Source: AP-15 sp963845735 (GTDB taxonomy: Bacteria; Pseudomonadota; Alphaproteobacteria; ATCC43930; CGMCC-115725). From it: a stretch of DNA of 64,000 nt. The stretch spans positions 144,083 to 208,082 of the forward strand of contig CAWJTR010000041.1 of NCBI GenBank assembly GCA_963845735.1, in the 5' to 3' direction. Each line of letters opens with the position of its first letter. Position 1 is the stretch's first letter. A program made the translations under genes and the position numbers. The notes beneath the pieces are model-generated. The model did no database searches. It saw only the letters and a program-made list of their open reading frames with translations, and was not told the DNA's origin. Positions 48,633-58,265 of the stretch are shown piece by piece.

Positions 48633-49457
48633 ATGATGAACGCGACCGATCGAACCACCCGCCCTGCTTCCTCGGAGGGGACTGCGGCCGCGCTGCGCGG
48701 GCTGCCCGAGGCCGAGCGCACCCTGCTGATCGTCGATGACGACGCGCCCTTGTGCCAGCGCCTGGCGCGGGCGATGGAGCGGCGCGGCTTTGTCGTCGCC
48801 ACCGCCGACAGCGTCGCTGCCGGCGCCGCCGCGGCGAGCGAGCATCCGCCGGCCTTCGCCGTCGTCGACATGCGGCTCGGCGACGGCCGCGGGCTCGAAG
48901 TCGTCAGTGCGTTGCGCCAGGCGCGGCCCGGCGCCCGCATCGTGATGCTGACCGGCTACGGCAACATCGCGACCGCGGTCGCCGCGGTTAAGGCGGGGGC
49001 GATCGACTACCTGCCCAAGCCCGCCGACGCCGACGCCGTCGAGCGCGCCCTGCTCGCCCAGGAGGACGGCGCCCCCGAGCCGCCCGAGGACCCGATGTCG
49101 GCCGACCGGGTGCGCTGGGAGCACATCCAGCGGGTCTTCGAGCTGTGTGAGCGCAACGTCTCGGAGACCGCCCGCCGCCTCAAAATGCACCGCCGCACCC
49201 TGCAGCGCATCCTCTCAAAGCACGCCCCCCGTCGTCAGCCCTGCGAACACCGCCCACCGGCTTCGGTATCAGCGCCCGACCGTCCGGCGATCGGCACCGG
49301 CGTGCGCGCGCTGTTCCGTCCGACGCTTTGCTTTCAGCTACTCGGCGTGGCCGGATTGGAGTTGGATGTAATTCTCGATGCCGACCTTGGGGATCAGGTC
49401 GAGCTGCGTCTCGATGAAAGTCCACGTGGTCCTCTTCGGCTTCGAGGATCTCGCTGA
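48633..49457 (+). CDS. regA: Response regulator RegA (PrrA/ActR) with unusual C-terminal extension
   Basis: Partner of RegB controlling respiration, photosynthesis and nitrogen genes. The receiver domain shows LLIVDDDAPLCQRLARAM, phospho-Asp about 79 in AVVDMRLGDGRGLEVV, and LTGYGNIATAVAAVKAGAIDYLPKPAD. The Fis-type helix-turn-helix is RNVSETARRLKMHRRTLQRILSKHAPR (split by context). The family usually ends just after this (about 185 residues). Here the frame runs on about 80 codons across the antisense of bfr, so a stop was probably lost through an indel near 49228 or by mutation. Confidence 0.92.
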   Translation: MMNATDRTTRPASSEGTAAALRGLPEAERTLLIVDDDAPLCQRLARAMERRGFVVATADSVAAGAAAASEHPPAFAVVDMRLGDGRGLEVVSALRQARPGARIVMLTGYGNIATAVAAVKAGAIDYLPKPADADAVERALLAQEDGAPEPPEDPMSADRVRWEHIQRVFELCERNVSETARRLKMHRRTLQRILSKHAPRRQPCEHRPPASVSAPDRPAIGTGVRALFRPTLCFQLLGVAGLELDVILDADLGDQVELRLDESPRGPLRLRGSR

Positions 49458-49815
49458 ACAGGTCGCGGGTGACGAAATCGCGGACGGTCTCACAATGGGC
49501 GATCCCCTCGCGCAGCGCCGGCAAGGCATCTTGCTCGAGCCGCAGATCGCATTCGAGCACCTCCTGCACGCTTTCCCCGATCATCAGTTTGTTGAGATCC
49601 TGCAGATTGGGCAGGCCGTCGAGGAACAGAATGCGCTCGATCAGCTTGTCGGCATGCTTCATCTCGTCGATCGACTCGCTGTATTCGTAGGCGCCGAGCT
49701 TGGTGACGCCCCAATGCCGCAGCGTGCGGGCATGCAGGAAATACTGATTGATCGCGGTAAGCTCGTTTTTCAGCACCGCATTCAGATGTTGCAGGACGGT
49801 CGCATCGCCACGCAT
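49338..49815 (-). CDS. bfr: Bacterioferritin, frameshifted
   Basis: About 159-residue haem-containing ferritin storing iron as a ferric mineral. Ferroxidase ligands are seen in LKNELTAINQYFLHARTL (Glu) and EYSESIDEMKHADKLIERI (Glu, His), and the haem Met in IDEMKHAD. The frame breaks near 49413 (extra C after HVDF): the next frame reads IETQLDLIPKVGIENYIQLQS and stops at 49338. This is the normal C-terminus. The bfd gene lies upstream on the same strand. Confidence 0.93.
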
Positions 49816-49883
49816 GGTCGCCCTCCGCGGAACTGACCCAAGGTCATGTTGGGCGCGGCGCCGTCCGGGCGCAAGGCTGGAGC

Positions 49884-49910
49884 AAAATCAGCCAGCCGCC
49901 GGGGCTGGCT
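49884..49910 (-). terminator. Possible terminator at the end of bfd
   Basis: On the minus strand AGCCAGCC, a five-base loop and GGCTGGCT form an eight-pair stem followed by GATTTT. The stem covers the last codons and the stop of bfd. The T-run is short, so partial termination between bfd and bfr is a suggestion only. Confidence 0.35.
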
Positions 49911-50085
49911 GCCGCTGCGGGAGTTCGACGACTTGCCGCAGCAACTGCCGAACAAAGGGCGCGCACTTGCCGCATTGCGGCTTTTTTCCCAGGGAGCGAT
50001 AGACCGCCGATACCGTGCTGCCCTCGCGTTCGGCATGGGCGCGAAAGTCGCGGTCGGTGATCGCGTTGCAGAGACAAACGTACAT
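49888..50085 (-). CDS. bfd: Bacterioferritin-associated ferredoxin
   Basis: 65-residue [2Fe-2S] protein that reduces bacterioferritin to release iron. Cluster ligands are complete: MYVCLCNAITDRDF (CxC) and KKPQCGKCAPFVRQLL (CxxC). Length is standard. It precedes bfr by about 72 bases on the same strand; such pairs are usually regulated by iron (Fur or Irr). No iron box was identified with confidence. Confidence 0.93.
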   Translation of the reverse strand: MYVCLCNAITDRDFRAHAEREGSTVSAVYRSLGKKPQCGKCAPFVRQLLRQVVELPQRQPAPAAG

Positions 50086-50218
50086 GCGCGTCCCCTATGA
50101 CCCTATCAGGCCCTCCCGATGTAGCCGAGTTGCGATCAATTCGCAATATCATCTCCGCATAGCTGCCCTGCAGGATCAGATTTCGCCCACTTCACGCCGG
50201 CGAGGGATCCGGCCGCCC

Positions 50219-51062
50219 CTATTGCAGCTGGCGGATCAATTTTGCCCAGCGATCGAGGATCGGCAGGATCTGGTCGGCGCCCTCCGCCGGCAGGGTGACA
50301 TTGACCCGCACCGCGCCGAGATCGCCGAAGCGCTTGATCCGGTCGGCGTCTTCCGGCGCGCCGCCGATCGTCACCGGCAACTTGGCGGGATCGCGGCCGG
50401 CGTCGATCGCCATCTGACGAAAGCGCGGCATGTATTCCTCGGGATTGCCGCTGCTGGCGTTCGGATACCAGCCGTCGCCATAGCGGATCGCGCGCCGCGC
50501 CGCCCACGGAAAGGCGCCGCCCAGCAGGATCGGCGGCCACGGCTTCTGCACCGGCTTGGGCCAGGTCATCATTTGACGGGACCTTGACGATCTCGCCGTC
50601 ATATTCGGCGGTCGACTTGGTCCAGATCTCCTTCATCGCCTCCATCTGTTCGCGCATCTTCTGCATGCGGGTGCCGAAGACCGTGCCGTGGCTTTCGATT
50701 TCCTCGGCATTCCAGCCGCCGCCGATCCCGAACAGAAACCGCCCGTTCGAGACCTGGTCGATCGAGGCGACGAGCTTCGCGGTCTGGATCGTGTCGCGCT
50801 GGATCACCAGGCAGATGCCGGTGGCGAGTTTGAGCCGCTTGGTCGCGGCCGCCGCCGCGGTCAGGGTGACGAACGGGTCCATCACATCGTAATAGCGCTT
50901 GGCCAATTCGCCGCCGCCCGGCGCCGGCGTGCGCCGCGGCACCGGAATATGCGAGTGCTCGGCCGCCCACAGCGAGTCGAAGCCGCGTTCCTCGAGTGCC
51001 GTCGCCAGCTCGGCCGGCGAGATCGAATAGTCGGTGAAAAAGATCGAAGCGCCGAATTCCAT
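50219..51062 (-). CDS. LLM-class flavin/F420-dependent oxidoreductase, frameshifted
   Basis: About 280-residue luciferase-like TIM-barrel oxidoreductase. The N-terminal frame reads MEFGASIFFTDYSISPAEL, then LWAAEHSHIP, LKLATGICLVIQRDTIQTAK and FLFGIGGGWNAEEI. One extra A near 50575 leads to MMTWPKPVQKPWPPILLGG and the end at 50219. These blocks resemble the F420-type LLM subfamily, but cofactor choice cannot be decided by sequence alone. The gene lies directly downstream of the fumarase-type lyase gene, about 38 bases apart. Confidence 0.88.
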
Positions 51063-51100
51063 GGCTTGTGTCCCGCTGCTGGTGTTCGTTGGACGCGATC

Positions 51101-52474
51101 CTAGGTTGCGCCGGTCTCGCGGGCAATGCCGGCCGCGGTGGCGCGGGCGCGCTCTGCGGCGTCGCGGGCCATTTCGGCGCACAGGCCGGTATAGGCGGTC
51201 GGGTCGAGCAGAGCCTTGATCGCTGCTTGGTCGAGATGCGCTGATACCCGCGGGTCGGCGGCGAGCAATTCCCCGAACGGCCGGTGTTCGACAAAGGCCG
51301 CCTGGGCCGCGTCGTAGACGACGTCGTGCGCGTGCTGCCGTCCGATCGCGGCGCCGAGGTTCAGCATGACCGCCTCGGCCATGATCAGCCCGCCGCCGAG
51401 ATCGAGGTTCCTGCGCATGCGCTCGGGATCGAGCCGCAGCCCCCGCATCACCTCGACCAGCCGGGCGAGCATGTCGCCGGTCGCGATCGAGGCGCGCGCG
51501 TCGGCGGTGTCCATGATCAGGCTGGTGGTGCGGTCGGCCTCGTGCTCGGTCTGCATCGCCTCCAACGCCAGCGGCACCATCGCGCGCACCTCGGCCGAGG
51601 CGGCGATGATGTCCTGGCACAGCTTGGGGTTGCGCTTTTGCGGCATCGTCGAGCTGCCGACCGTGCCGGGCGGCACCGGCTCCTCGACCTCGCCGAACTC
51701 GGTCTTCATCAGGGTGTAGATCTCGCGCCCGATCTTGCCGCAGGTCGCGGCCAGCATGCCCAGCAGGCAGATGTTCTCGGCCAGGTGGTCGCCGATCGTG
51801 CGCGCCGGCACCCGCATCGGCAGCATGCCGAGCTGTTTGCCGATGCCGGCCTGCACCGCCGGCCCCTGCGCGCCCAATGAGGCGAAGGTGCCCGCGCCGC
51901 CGCCCAGCATCGCGACGAAAATCCGCGGCGCCGCCTGATGCAGCCGCTCGACATGGCGGATCAGCTCGTCGATCCACACCGCCGGCTTGTAGCCAAAGGT
52001 CGCGGGCAACGCGTGCTGGCCGTGGGTGCGCCCGGCGATCGGCATCTCGGCGCCGCGCTCGGCGAGGTCGGCCATCGCCCGGAGCGCATCGGCGATCAGA
52101 CCGAGGAAGACCTTATGCGCCTGGCGCAACACCAGCAGATCGCCGGTCTGGGTGATGTTCTGGGTCGTCGCCCCCCAATGGACCCAGCCGCCATGAGGCT
52201 CGCCGGTGACCCGGCCGAGTTCCCAGACCAACGGCACGATCGTGTGGCCGGTGCGCGCAAAACCCTCGTCGATGCGGGCGCGGTCGAGGAGTTCGAGATG
52301 CGCCGCCCGCCCGATCGCCTCGGCCGCCGCCTGCGGGATGATGCCGAGCTCGGCCTGCGCCTTGGCCAATGCCGCCTCGACATCGAGCCAGGCCTGCCAG
52401 CGGTTTTCCTGGCGATAGAGCGCGCGGATGCCGGGATCCGAAACGCGCGCGGCGGTCGGGAGTTCATCGCTCAT
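51101..52474 (-). CDS. Fumarase/aspartase superfamily lyase (PurB/PcaB-like)
   Basis: 457-residue lyase. The superfamily signature is complete as VGSSTMPQKRNPKLCQDI, and the catalytic regions WGATTQNITQTGDL and GRTHGQHALPATFGYK are present. The tetramer contributes three sequence regions per active site, all visible. It resembles adenylosuccinate lyase and 3-carboxymuconate cycloisomerase about equally. Its catabolic surroundings, with no purine genes, favour a cycloisomerase or a dicarboxylate lyase. Frame intact. Confidence 0.85.
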   Translation of the reverse strand: MSDELPTAARVSDPGIRALYRQENRWQAWLDVEAALAKAQAELGIIPQAAAEAIGRAAHLELLDRARIDEGFARTGHTIVPLVWELGRVTGEPHGGWVHWGATTQNITQTGDLLVLRQAHKVFLGLIADALRAMADLAERGAEMPIAGRTHGQHALPATFGYKPAVWIDELIRHVERLHQAAPRIFVAMLGGGAGTFASLGAQGPAVQAGIGKQLGMLPMRVPARTIGDHLAENICLLGMLAATCGKIGREIYTLMKTEFGEVEEPVPPGTVGSSTMPQKRNPKLCQDIIAASAEVRAMVPLALEAMQTEHEADRTTSLIMDTADARASIATGDMLARLVEVMRGLRLDPERMRRNLDLGGGLIMAEAVMLNLGAAIGRQHAHDVVYDAAQAAFVEHRPFGELLAADPRVSAHLDQAAIKALLDPTAYTGLCAEMARDAAERARATAAGIARETGAT

Positions 52475-52707
52475 CAGGGTTCCTCCGTGTCGGTGTCATC
52501 GGGGCAGCTCGCGCTTGAGAGCGGGGCCAAGGGGCGGGTTTCGACGGGGCCTGATGGTCCCGCCGGGTCGGATAGTGATCTCCAATCAGCCAGAACGTCT
52601 ACAGGCGACGCGATTTCCCGAGGTGCTTCTCGCGCAGAATCGCGTCCTCCATAATGTCGCGAAACTGTAGAAGTCGGATCGCTTAGGCGAGAGCAGAGGG
52701 AACCACA

Positions 52708-54321
52708 ATGCAAGCGGATTACGTCATTGTCGGCGCCGGCTCGGCCGGCTGCGTGCTCGCCAACCGGCTGACCGAGGATCCCGCGACGCGAGTGGTGTTG
52801 ATCGAGGCTGGCGGGCGCGACTGGAACCCGCTGATCCACATCCCGGTCGGGTTCATGAAACTGCTCGACCATCCAACCTTGACCTGGGGTTTCAAGGCCG
52901 AGGCCGACCCGGGCACCAATGGCCGTCCCATCCCCTATCCGCGCGGCCGGGTGCTCGGCGGCTCGTCGTCGATCAACGGGCTGATCTATATCCGCGGCCA
53001 ACCCGAGGATTTCGACCATTGGGCGCAGCTCGGCAATCGCGGCTGGGGCTGGGACGATGTGCTGCCGTATTTCAAGCAGGCCGAGAACTGGCAGGGCGAG
53101 ACCAGCGAGCTGCACGGCAAAGGCGGGTTCCTGACCACCTCGCCGATGAGCGAGCGCCCGGCGGCGTGCCAGGCGATCATCGACGCCGGCCAGGAGATCG
53201 GGCTCGAATACCGGCCGGACGTCAACAATCTGCCGCCGGGCGCCGGGGACAGCATCGGGTGGTGCCAGCAGACCCGCGGCGGTCGGCGCCGGGCCAGCGC
53301 CGCGCGCACCTATCTGCGGCCGGCGGCAAAGCGGCCGAATTTGCAGATCGTCACCGGGGCGCTGGTGCACCGCGTGATCTTCGACGGCAAGCGCGCGGTG
53401 GGGGTCGAGTTCTCGCGCGGCGGCTCCGGGAACTCCATCGAACGGGCCGATGCGGCGGGCGAGGTGATCCTCGCCGCCGGCGCGGTCGGCTCGCCGCATC
53501 TCTTACAATTGTCGGGCGTCGGCGAGCCGGAGAGCCTGGCCAAGGCCGGCATCCCGGTCCATCACGCGCTGCCCGGGGTCGGGCGGAATTTTCAGGACCA
53601 TTACATCGCCCGCATGTCCTGCGAGGTGAAAGACATCGAGACCCTCAACGAGCGCGGCCGCGGCCTGTCCTTCGCCGGCGAAGTGCTGCGCTACCTCGGC
53701 TCGGGGTCCGGGATGCTGACCTACAGCGCCTCGCTGTGCGCCGCCTCGGTCAAGGTGCTCGAGGAATCGGCGACCCCCGACGTGCAATGCGTCTTCGCCC
53801 CGGCGAGCTACAAGCCGGGGCTGATCCGCAAGCTCGACGACAAGCCCGGCATCACCGGCGGGCCGTGGCAGATGCGGCCGCAGTCGCGTGGTTATGTGCT
53901 GGCCCGCTCCCCCGATCCGCGCGAGCAGCCGGCGATCAACCCGCGTTATCTGGCCGAGGACACCGACCGCCGCGCCATGGTCGGCGGGCTCAAGTTTCTG
54001 CGCCGGCTGTTCGCGGCGCCGTCCTTGGCGAAATACGTCGTCGCCGAGAAGATGCCGGGGCCCGATGTGCAGACCGATGACGAGCTCCTGGATTACGCGC
54101 GGCAGAACGGCTCGACCGTCTATCACGCGAGCTGCAGCTGCATGATGGGCAATCACGCGATGAGCGTGGTCGACGACCGGCTGCGGGTGCACGGGCTCGA
54201 CGCCTTGCGGGTCATCGACGCCTCGGTCATGCCGGCGGTCAGCTCGACCAACACCAACGCGCCGACAATCATGATCGCCGAAAAGGGCGCGGCAATGATC
54301 CGCGAAGACGCCCGCCACTGA
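52708..54321 (+). CDS. GMC-family FAD-dependent oxidoreductase
   Basis: 537-residue flavoenzyme of the choline dehydrogenase group. The FAD dinucleotide fold is YVIVGAGSAGCVLANRLTED (split by context). GMC signature 1 is GRVLGGSSSINGLIYIRG, and signature 2 is ILAAGAVGSPHLLQLSGVG. The catalytic His lies in STVYHASCSCMMG, with the second His/Asn in VSSTNTNAPTIMIAEKGA. It oxidises an alcohol; relatives act on choline, long-chain alcohols or polyethylene glycol. Complete and intact. An MFS exporter gene follows on the same strand. Confidence 0.92.
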   Translation: MQADYVIVGAGSAGCVLANRLTEDPATRVVLIEAGGRDWNPLIHIPVGFMKLLDHPTLTWGFKAEADPGTNGRPIPYPRGRVLGGSSSINGLIYIRGQPEDFDHWAQLGNRGWGWDDVLPYFKQAENWQGETSELHGKGGFLTTSPMSERPAACQAIIDAGQEIGLEYRPDVNNLPPGAGDSIGWCQQTRGGRRRASAARTYLRPAAKRPNLQIVTGALVHRVIFDGKRAVGVEFSRGGSGNSIERADAAGEVILAAGAVGSPHLLQLSGVGEPESLAKAGIPVHHALPGVGRNFQDHYIARMSCEVKDIETLNERGRGLSFAGEVLRYLGSGSGMLTYSASLCAASVKVLEESATPDVQCVFAPASYKPGLIRKLDDKPGITGGPWQMRPQSRGYVLARSPDPREQPAINPRYLAEDTDRRAMVGGLKFLRRLFAAPSLAKYVVAEKMPGPDVQTDDELLDYARQNGSTVYHASCSCMMGNHAMSVVDDRLRVHGLDALRVIDASVMPAVSSTNTNAPTIMIAEKGAAMIREDARH

Positions 54322-54434
54322 ATGGCTGCCATGCCCCGGCGCGCGCAGCATTCCCAACACGCGCATCGTGTTGCGGGTTATTCTCGCTCCAGACGGGCGG
54401 CGAATGCCGAGGCCGGCCGCATCGGAGCGAGGTT

Positions 54435-55688
54435 ATGAGCACGACCCTTTCCGCGGAACGCAGCACGGGCCGCCGCAGAGCCGCCGAAGGTGCGGTCTTC
54501 TCGATCATCATGGCGCTGAGCTTTTCGCATTTCCTCAACGACATGATGCAGTCCTTGGTGCCGGCGCTCTACCCGATGCTGAAGGGTTCCTACGGCCTGA
54601 GCTTCGCCCAGATCGGGCTGATCACCTTGACCATGCAGCTGACCTCGTCGTTGCTGCAGCCGGCGGTCGGCCTCTCCACCGATCGCCGCCCGCAGCCCTA
54701 TTCGCTCGCGCTCGGCATGGGCGTGACCCTGGTCGGCCTGTTGCTGCTCGCCCATGCCGGCAGCTATGTCATGCTGCTGCTCGCGGCGACGATGGTCGGC
54801 ATGGGCTCCGCGGTGTTCCACCCCGAAGCCTCGCGGGTGGCGCGGATGGCGTCGGGCGGGCGGCACGGCCTGGCGCAATCGGTGTTCCAGGTCGGCGGCA
54901 ATATCGGCTCGTCCTTGGGACCGATCCTGGCCGCCTTTATCGTGATTCCGAAGGGTCAGGGCAGCATCGGCTGGTTCTCGCTGGTGGCGCTGTTGGCGAT
55001 GACGGTGCTGTTTTCGGTCGGCAATTGGTACCGCAGAGAGCGCTCGGCGCCGCCACGGCCGCGGGCGCACCACGCGGTCGCCGGGCCCGATTTGTCGCGG
55101 CGAAAAATCGGCTGGGCGCTGGTGATCCTGCTGGTGCTGGTGTTCTCGAAAGCATTCTATACGACCAGCCTCAACACCTATTTCACCTTTTATCTGATCA
55201 GCCGGTTCCACCTTCCGCTGGCCACCGCCCAGATCTATTTGTTCGTCTTTCTGGCGTCGGTGGCGGCCGGGACCTTGATCGGCGGCCCGCTCAGCGATCG
55301 GATCGGCCGCAAGTCGGTGATGTGGGGCTCGATCCTGGGCGTATTGCCGTTCACCCTGTTATTGCCGCACGCCAGCCTGTTCTGGACCGTCGTGTTGATC
55401 GTCGTGATCGGGCTGACCCTGGCTTCCGCCTCGTCGACGATCATCGTTTATGCGCTCGATCTGGTGCCGGGAAAGATCGGCACGATCGCCGGGCTGTTCT
55501 TTGGCCTGTCGTTCGGATTGGCCGGCGTCGGCGCGGCGTTGCTCGGCCGGCTGGCCGACGCCACCAGCATTGAATTCGTCTACCAGGTTTGCGCGTTTTT
55601 GCCGGCGATCGGTCTGCTGACGGCGTTCTTGCCAAACCTCGGCCGGCCGATGTCCGCAGCCGCGGCGAGGTCACGAGCCCCCGCATAG
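54435..55688 (+). CDS. MFS transporter, fosmidomycin-resistance (Fsr) type
   Basis: 417-residue twelve-helix major facilitator. The N-terminal part SFSHFLNDMMQSLVPALYPML is characteristic of the Fsr/FsmA group, followed by ITLTMQLTSSLLQPAVG, PEASRVARMASGGRHGLAQS and, in the second half, GPLSDRIGRKSVMWGS (the repeated MFS loop). It probably exports small molecules by proton antiport; Fsr gives fosmidomycin resistance, but the substrate here is not known. Frame intact. Confidence 0.87.
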   Translation: MSTTLSAERSTGRRRAAEGAVFSIIMALSFSHFLNDMMQSLVPALYPMLKGSYGLSFAQIGLITLTMQLTSSLLQPAVGLSTDRRPQPYSLALGMGVTLVGLLLLAHAGSYVMLLLAATMVGMGSAVFHPEASRVARMASGGRHGLAQSVFQVGGNIGSSLGPILAAFIVIPKGQGSIGWFSLVALLAMTVLFSVGNWYRRERSAPPRPRAHHAVAGPDLSRRKIGWALVILLVLVFSKAFYTTSLNTYFTFYLISRFHLPLATAQIYLFVFLASVAAGTLIGGPLSDRIGRKSVMWGSILGVLPFTLLLPHASLFWTVVLIVVIGLTLASASSTIIVYALDLVPGKIGTIAGLFFGLSFGLAGVGAALLGRLADATSIEFVYQVCAFLPAIGLLTAFLPNLGRPMSAAAARSRAPA

Positions 55689-55711
55689 GAGAGCCGGCGC
55701 CGGGTAGGGGC

Positions 55712-56274
55712 TCAGGCGGGCGCGCGTTCCTTGTGCTGGGCGCGCAGCCCTTCGATCCGCGCCTCCATCTCGGGCCCGGGCCAGTCTTCGAGCAGCCAAT
55801 CCGGCAACGGCTCATCGCGCGCCGCTGACCGGGAGCGACCTCGTCCTGATCGGTCCGCCCGTCGGCGAACAGCTGCAGCGCATGCGGCATCTCGTAATAG
55901 ATTTCGAGCGTGTTGCCGTCGGGGTCGGCGAAGTAAAAGCTGCGCTGATTGACGTGGTTGGTCGCCCGCATGATGGCGACGCCATTCCGGACCAGATGCG
56001 CATAAGCGTCGCGCAAGGCGGCATAGCTGCCGACCTGAAAGGCGATATGCCCGAGCCCGATCTGGCCGCGCTGCGGGCGCTGCGCCTCGTCCGGCGCCGG
56101 ATGCTGGCCGATGTCGAGGGTATGGAAATTCTCGCCCAGGGTCATGAACACGCCGCCATGATCCGGGTCCTCCTCGGCGATCGCAAAGCCCAGCATGTCG
56201 CGATAGAACCGCTTCGAAGCCTCCTGGTCGGCGACCCGCAGATTGACGTGGCCGATACCCTTCAACTTGATCAC
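55712..56274 (-). CDS. VOC-family dioxygenase/glyoxalase-like protein, frameshifted
   Basis: About 187-residue protein. The first module GIGHVNLRVADQEASKRFYRDMLGF and the second GLGHIAFQVGSYAALRDAY carry metal-ligand His residues. The third ligand Glu is in SFYFADPDGNTLEIYYEMP, so the 2-His-1-carboxylate site is complete, like extradiol dioxygenases. The start is a GTG with GGGAGG upstream. One missing base near 55828 splits off the C-terminal RDEPLPDWLLEDWPGPEMEA. A ring-cleavage role is possible but unproven. Confidence 0.82.
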
Positions 56275-56387
56275 ACCATCCTCCCTGACCGCATCCACAC
56301 GCTCCGGCCCTGACCGGCTCCCGCCACCATACCCCACCCCGAGCCTCACGGCCAAGCAAGCCGACCATATCTGTCTGATGCGTACCA

Positions 56388-56980
56388 TTAAGGGGTGTCG
56401 CGGAGCAGCCATCCCGGCAGGTTGTCGGAGAGGCGCGCGTTCGGGCCGCCCTCCCTGGGCGACGTGGTGGTGCACACGACCCCGATCGCCGTCCCGGCCT
56501 CCGCAACGATCGGCGACCCCGACATCCCGCCATGGACGCGCTCGGCGGCGTGGGTGATCCACAGCGGCCCGCCGAAGTGGCGGATGGTGCAGGAGAACCA
56601 GCGGCCGTCGAGCGACAGCAGCCGGGCCGGGGCCCAGAAATTGACCGGGTGCCGGACGGAAGGCCGAACGGCAGCGCCGTCGCCGTCCCGATCAGCGCTT
56701 TATAATCATCGGCGTGTGGATCGTCAGGCGAGCCGAGCACCGCGATGTCGGCGATCGGATCGACAAAGCGACACACCGCCCACACGCAGGGCTGCTCCCC
56801 ACGCAGGGCGAGGAGCGGCCCGTAGGTGCGCGCCTCGAGCCCGAGAGAGGACAGGGCCGGCGGGAGCGACGGCAGGCAGTGCGCGGCCGTGATGACGAGG
56901 CGCTCGCCCGCACCCTCGACGACAAAGCCGCGTCCGTGACCAACGGTGATGACGCCTGATTTCAGCCTCTCGATAATCAT
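56388..56980 (-). CDS. Trypsin-like serine protease-fold protein, frameshifted
   Basis: About 197 residues. The triad is recognisable: His in LVITAAHCLPSLPP, Asp in IADIAVLGSPD, Ser in HGGMSGSPIVAEAG. A single base is missing near 56655 between TATALPF and RPSVRHPVNFW, after which the frame is open to the stop at 56388. There is no signal peptide, PDZ domain or membrane helix, so it seems cytosolic, unlike DegP. The start at 56980 (MIIERLKSG) follows GAGGAGCACAAAACC. Its role is unknown. Confidence 0.75.
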
Positions 56981-57244
56981 GGTTTTGTGCTCCTCCAGCG
57001 CGAGGCAAGGCGTTCCCAAATGCCCTCGCGGAGTGCGTCACCACGTAAACTCGTATCCTCCAACGGCGAAGCCGATCTGGTTTCTTTTTCGGACAAGTCT
57101 GCGCTTTTCCGCTTCACGTGGTGCGCCGAAGACCCCCATCCAAGAGACATTCGGGCCGCTGCGCGGAGCGGGGCATGGGCCGAGCCCAGCACCGGGCAGC
57201 TAACGATCGCCGTTCTTGGCGTTCTCGAGGACGTGGAGCGCGAC

Positions 57245-57377
57245 CTTATTCGCACTCGCCGGACCGCCTCGCGCAACGCGTCGATATGCGCCACCAACCG
57301 GTTGGAACGCCGATCAAACAGGTTCACTGTAAAGAAGAACGTTCCCCCCCGACCCGATTGCGGCGATAGTCCTGCAT
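57245..57377 (-). pseudogene. RAYT (REP-associated tyrosine transposase) N-terminal fragment A
   Basis: The frame MQDYRRNRVGGGTFFFTVNL, then DRRSNRLVAHIDALREAVRRVR, is the start of a Y1-type REP-associated transposase (TnpA-REP). Homology ends abruptly at about 57245 and only unrelated sequence follows. The conserved VVLPDHLHAIWTLP and YWEH blocks are missing, so this is a truncated copy. Confidence 0.7.
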
Positions 57378-57470
57378 AAGACGAGTATGCCCGCTCTCGC
57401 CGAACGGCGGAATGCGCTCCCGCTTTTCCGGCCAGCGCCTGCTATGCAACGGGTGGCCTGCAAATTCAAG

Positions 57471-57755
57471 TTAAGTGGAAAGACCCAGCATCCGCCAAAA
57501 TTCATCAAACGAGGAGGCAAGCTCGCGCCAAAATACTTCTAGTTGTTTATTATGTTCGCGAAATTCATTGGCGACGATCCTAGGATGGTCCGGTCCCGGC
57601 CGATAGTCGAGCACAAGCCATAAATCGTCGCCATAATCGCCGCCCCCGAAAGGCAAGCATAGTTCAACATCGAGCCATGGAAGGTCTGGGACTTCACTTA
57701 ACGAGCCTCGCCCGAGGTGATCGCGTTCCCAGCTTCGGGCAATACTAGGCCCCAC
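57471..57755 (-). CDS. Small protein, possibly the C-terminal part of a SMI1/KNR4 (SUKH) protein
   Basis: 94 residues with a markedly AT-richer composition than its neighbours. LPFGGGDYGDDLWLVLDYR followed by PGPDHPRIVANEF and an aromatic helix VFWRELASSFDEFWRMLGL is the pattern of SUKH domain ends. SUKH proteins are often immunity proteins to toxins. The N-terminal half of that fold is missing, so it may be truncated or start further upstream across an indel. The ORF begins with GTG. No toxin gene is nearby. Confidence 0.45.
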   Translation of the reverse strand: MGPSIARSWERDHLGRGSLSEVPDLPWLDVELCLPFGGGDYGDDLWLVLDYRPGPDHPRIVANEFREHNKQLEVFWRELASSFDEFWRMLGLST

Positions 57756-58163
57756 CGGTCCCCAGGGGCCGGCCTGAGCCGCTTTCGATCTCTATCAGCG
57801 ATTGGATAAACTCCAAGCGCGTGTGCCTAAGGAAGGGTGCGGTTTCGACAAGCCCAGTGGTATTGATCCATCCAGTCGGCCAACGTTAATCTCGAAAAGC
57901 AACTCGCATGGCTAGCGGCAGAGCAAGGTTTGTTCTCGGCATCCTACCCCTCCGGCGCGCAGGCGCGGGTTACTAGCCCGGCGGGCAGCCACTCAATATC
58001 CCTGCCGGAGCTCCAAGATGTGTGAGCTACTTTACATTTGCGATCAAATTATGAACGTATGAACGAGAGGCGGCCTCCACGTGATAACCCGGTTTATAGC
58101 GGCCGAGGCAAAGCCCGCGGGCGGGGGCGGCTATCACAGTTCCCTCAGCCAGGAGGGACGGCG
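57756..58163. other. Accessory stretch without a recognised gene
   Basis: About 400 bases, in part AT-rich (around 58020-58070), between the SUKH-like ORF and the RAYT remnants. No ORF with recognisable motifs was found; it may be decayed mobile DNA. Confidence 0.4.
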
Positions 58164-58265
58164 TCACGGGAGGCGGTAGAGGTTCCGAGATGGTCCGCAT
58201 CGACCGTGACGTAGCGGTTCAGCGGGTTGTCGGGCGCCGGCTGAAGGCGTAGCCCGGCCCAGCAA

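Noticed and set aside
47160..49190. 676-codon minus-strand frame opposite RegB/RegA
   Set aside because: RegB and RegA are clearly coding; the antisense frame is a codon-bias shadow rich in Arg, Asp and Gln.
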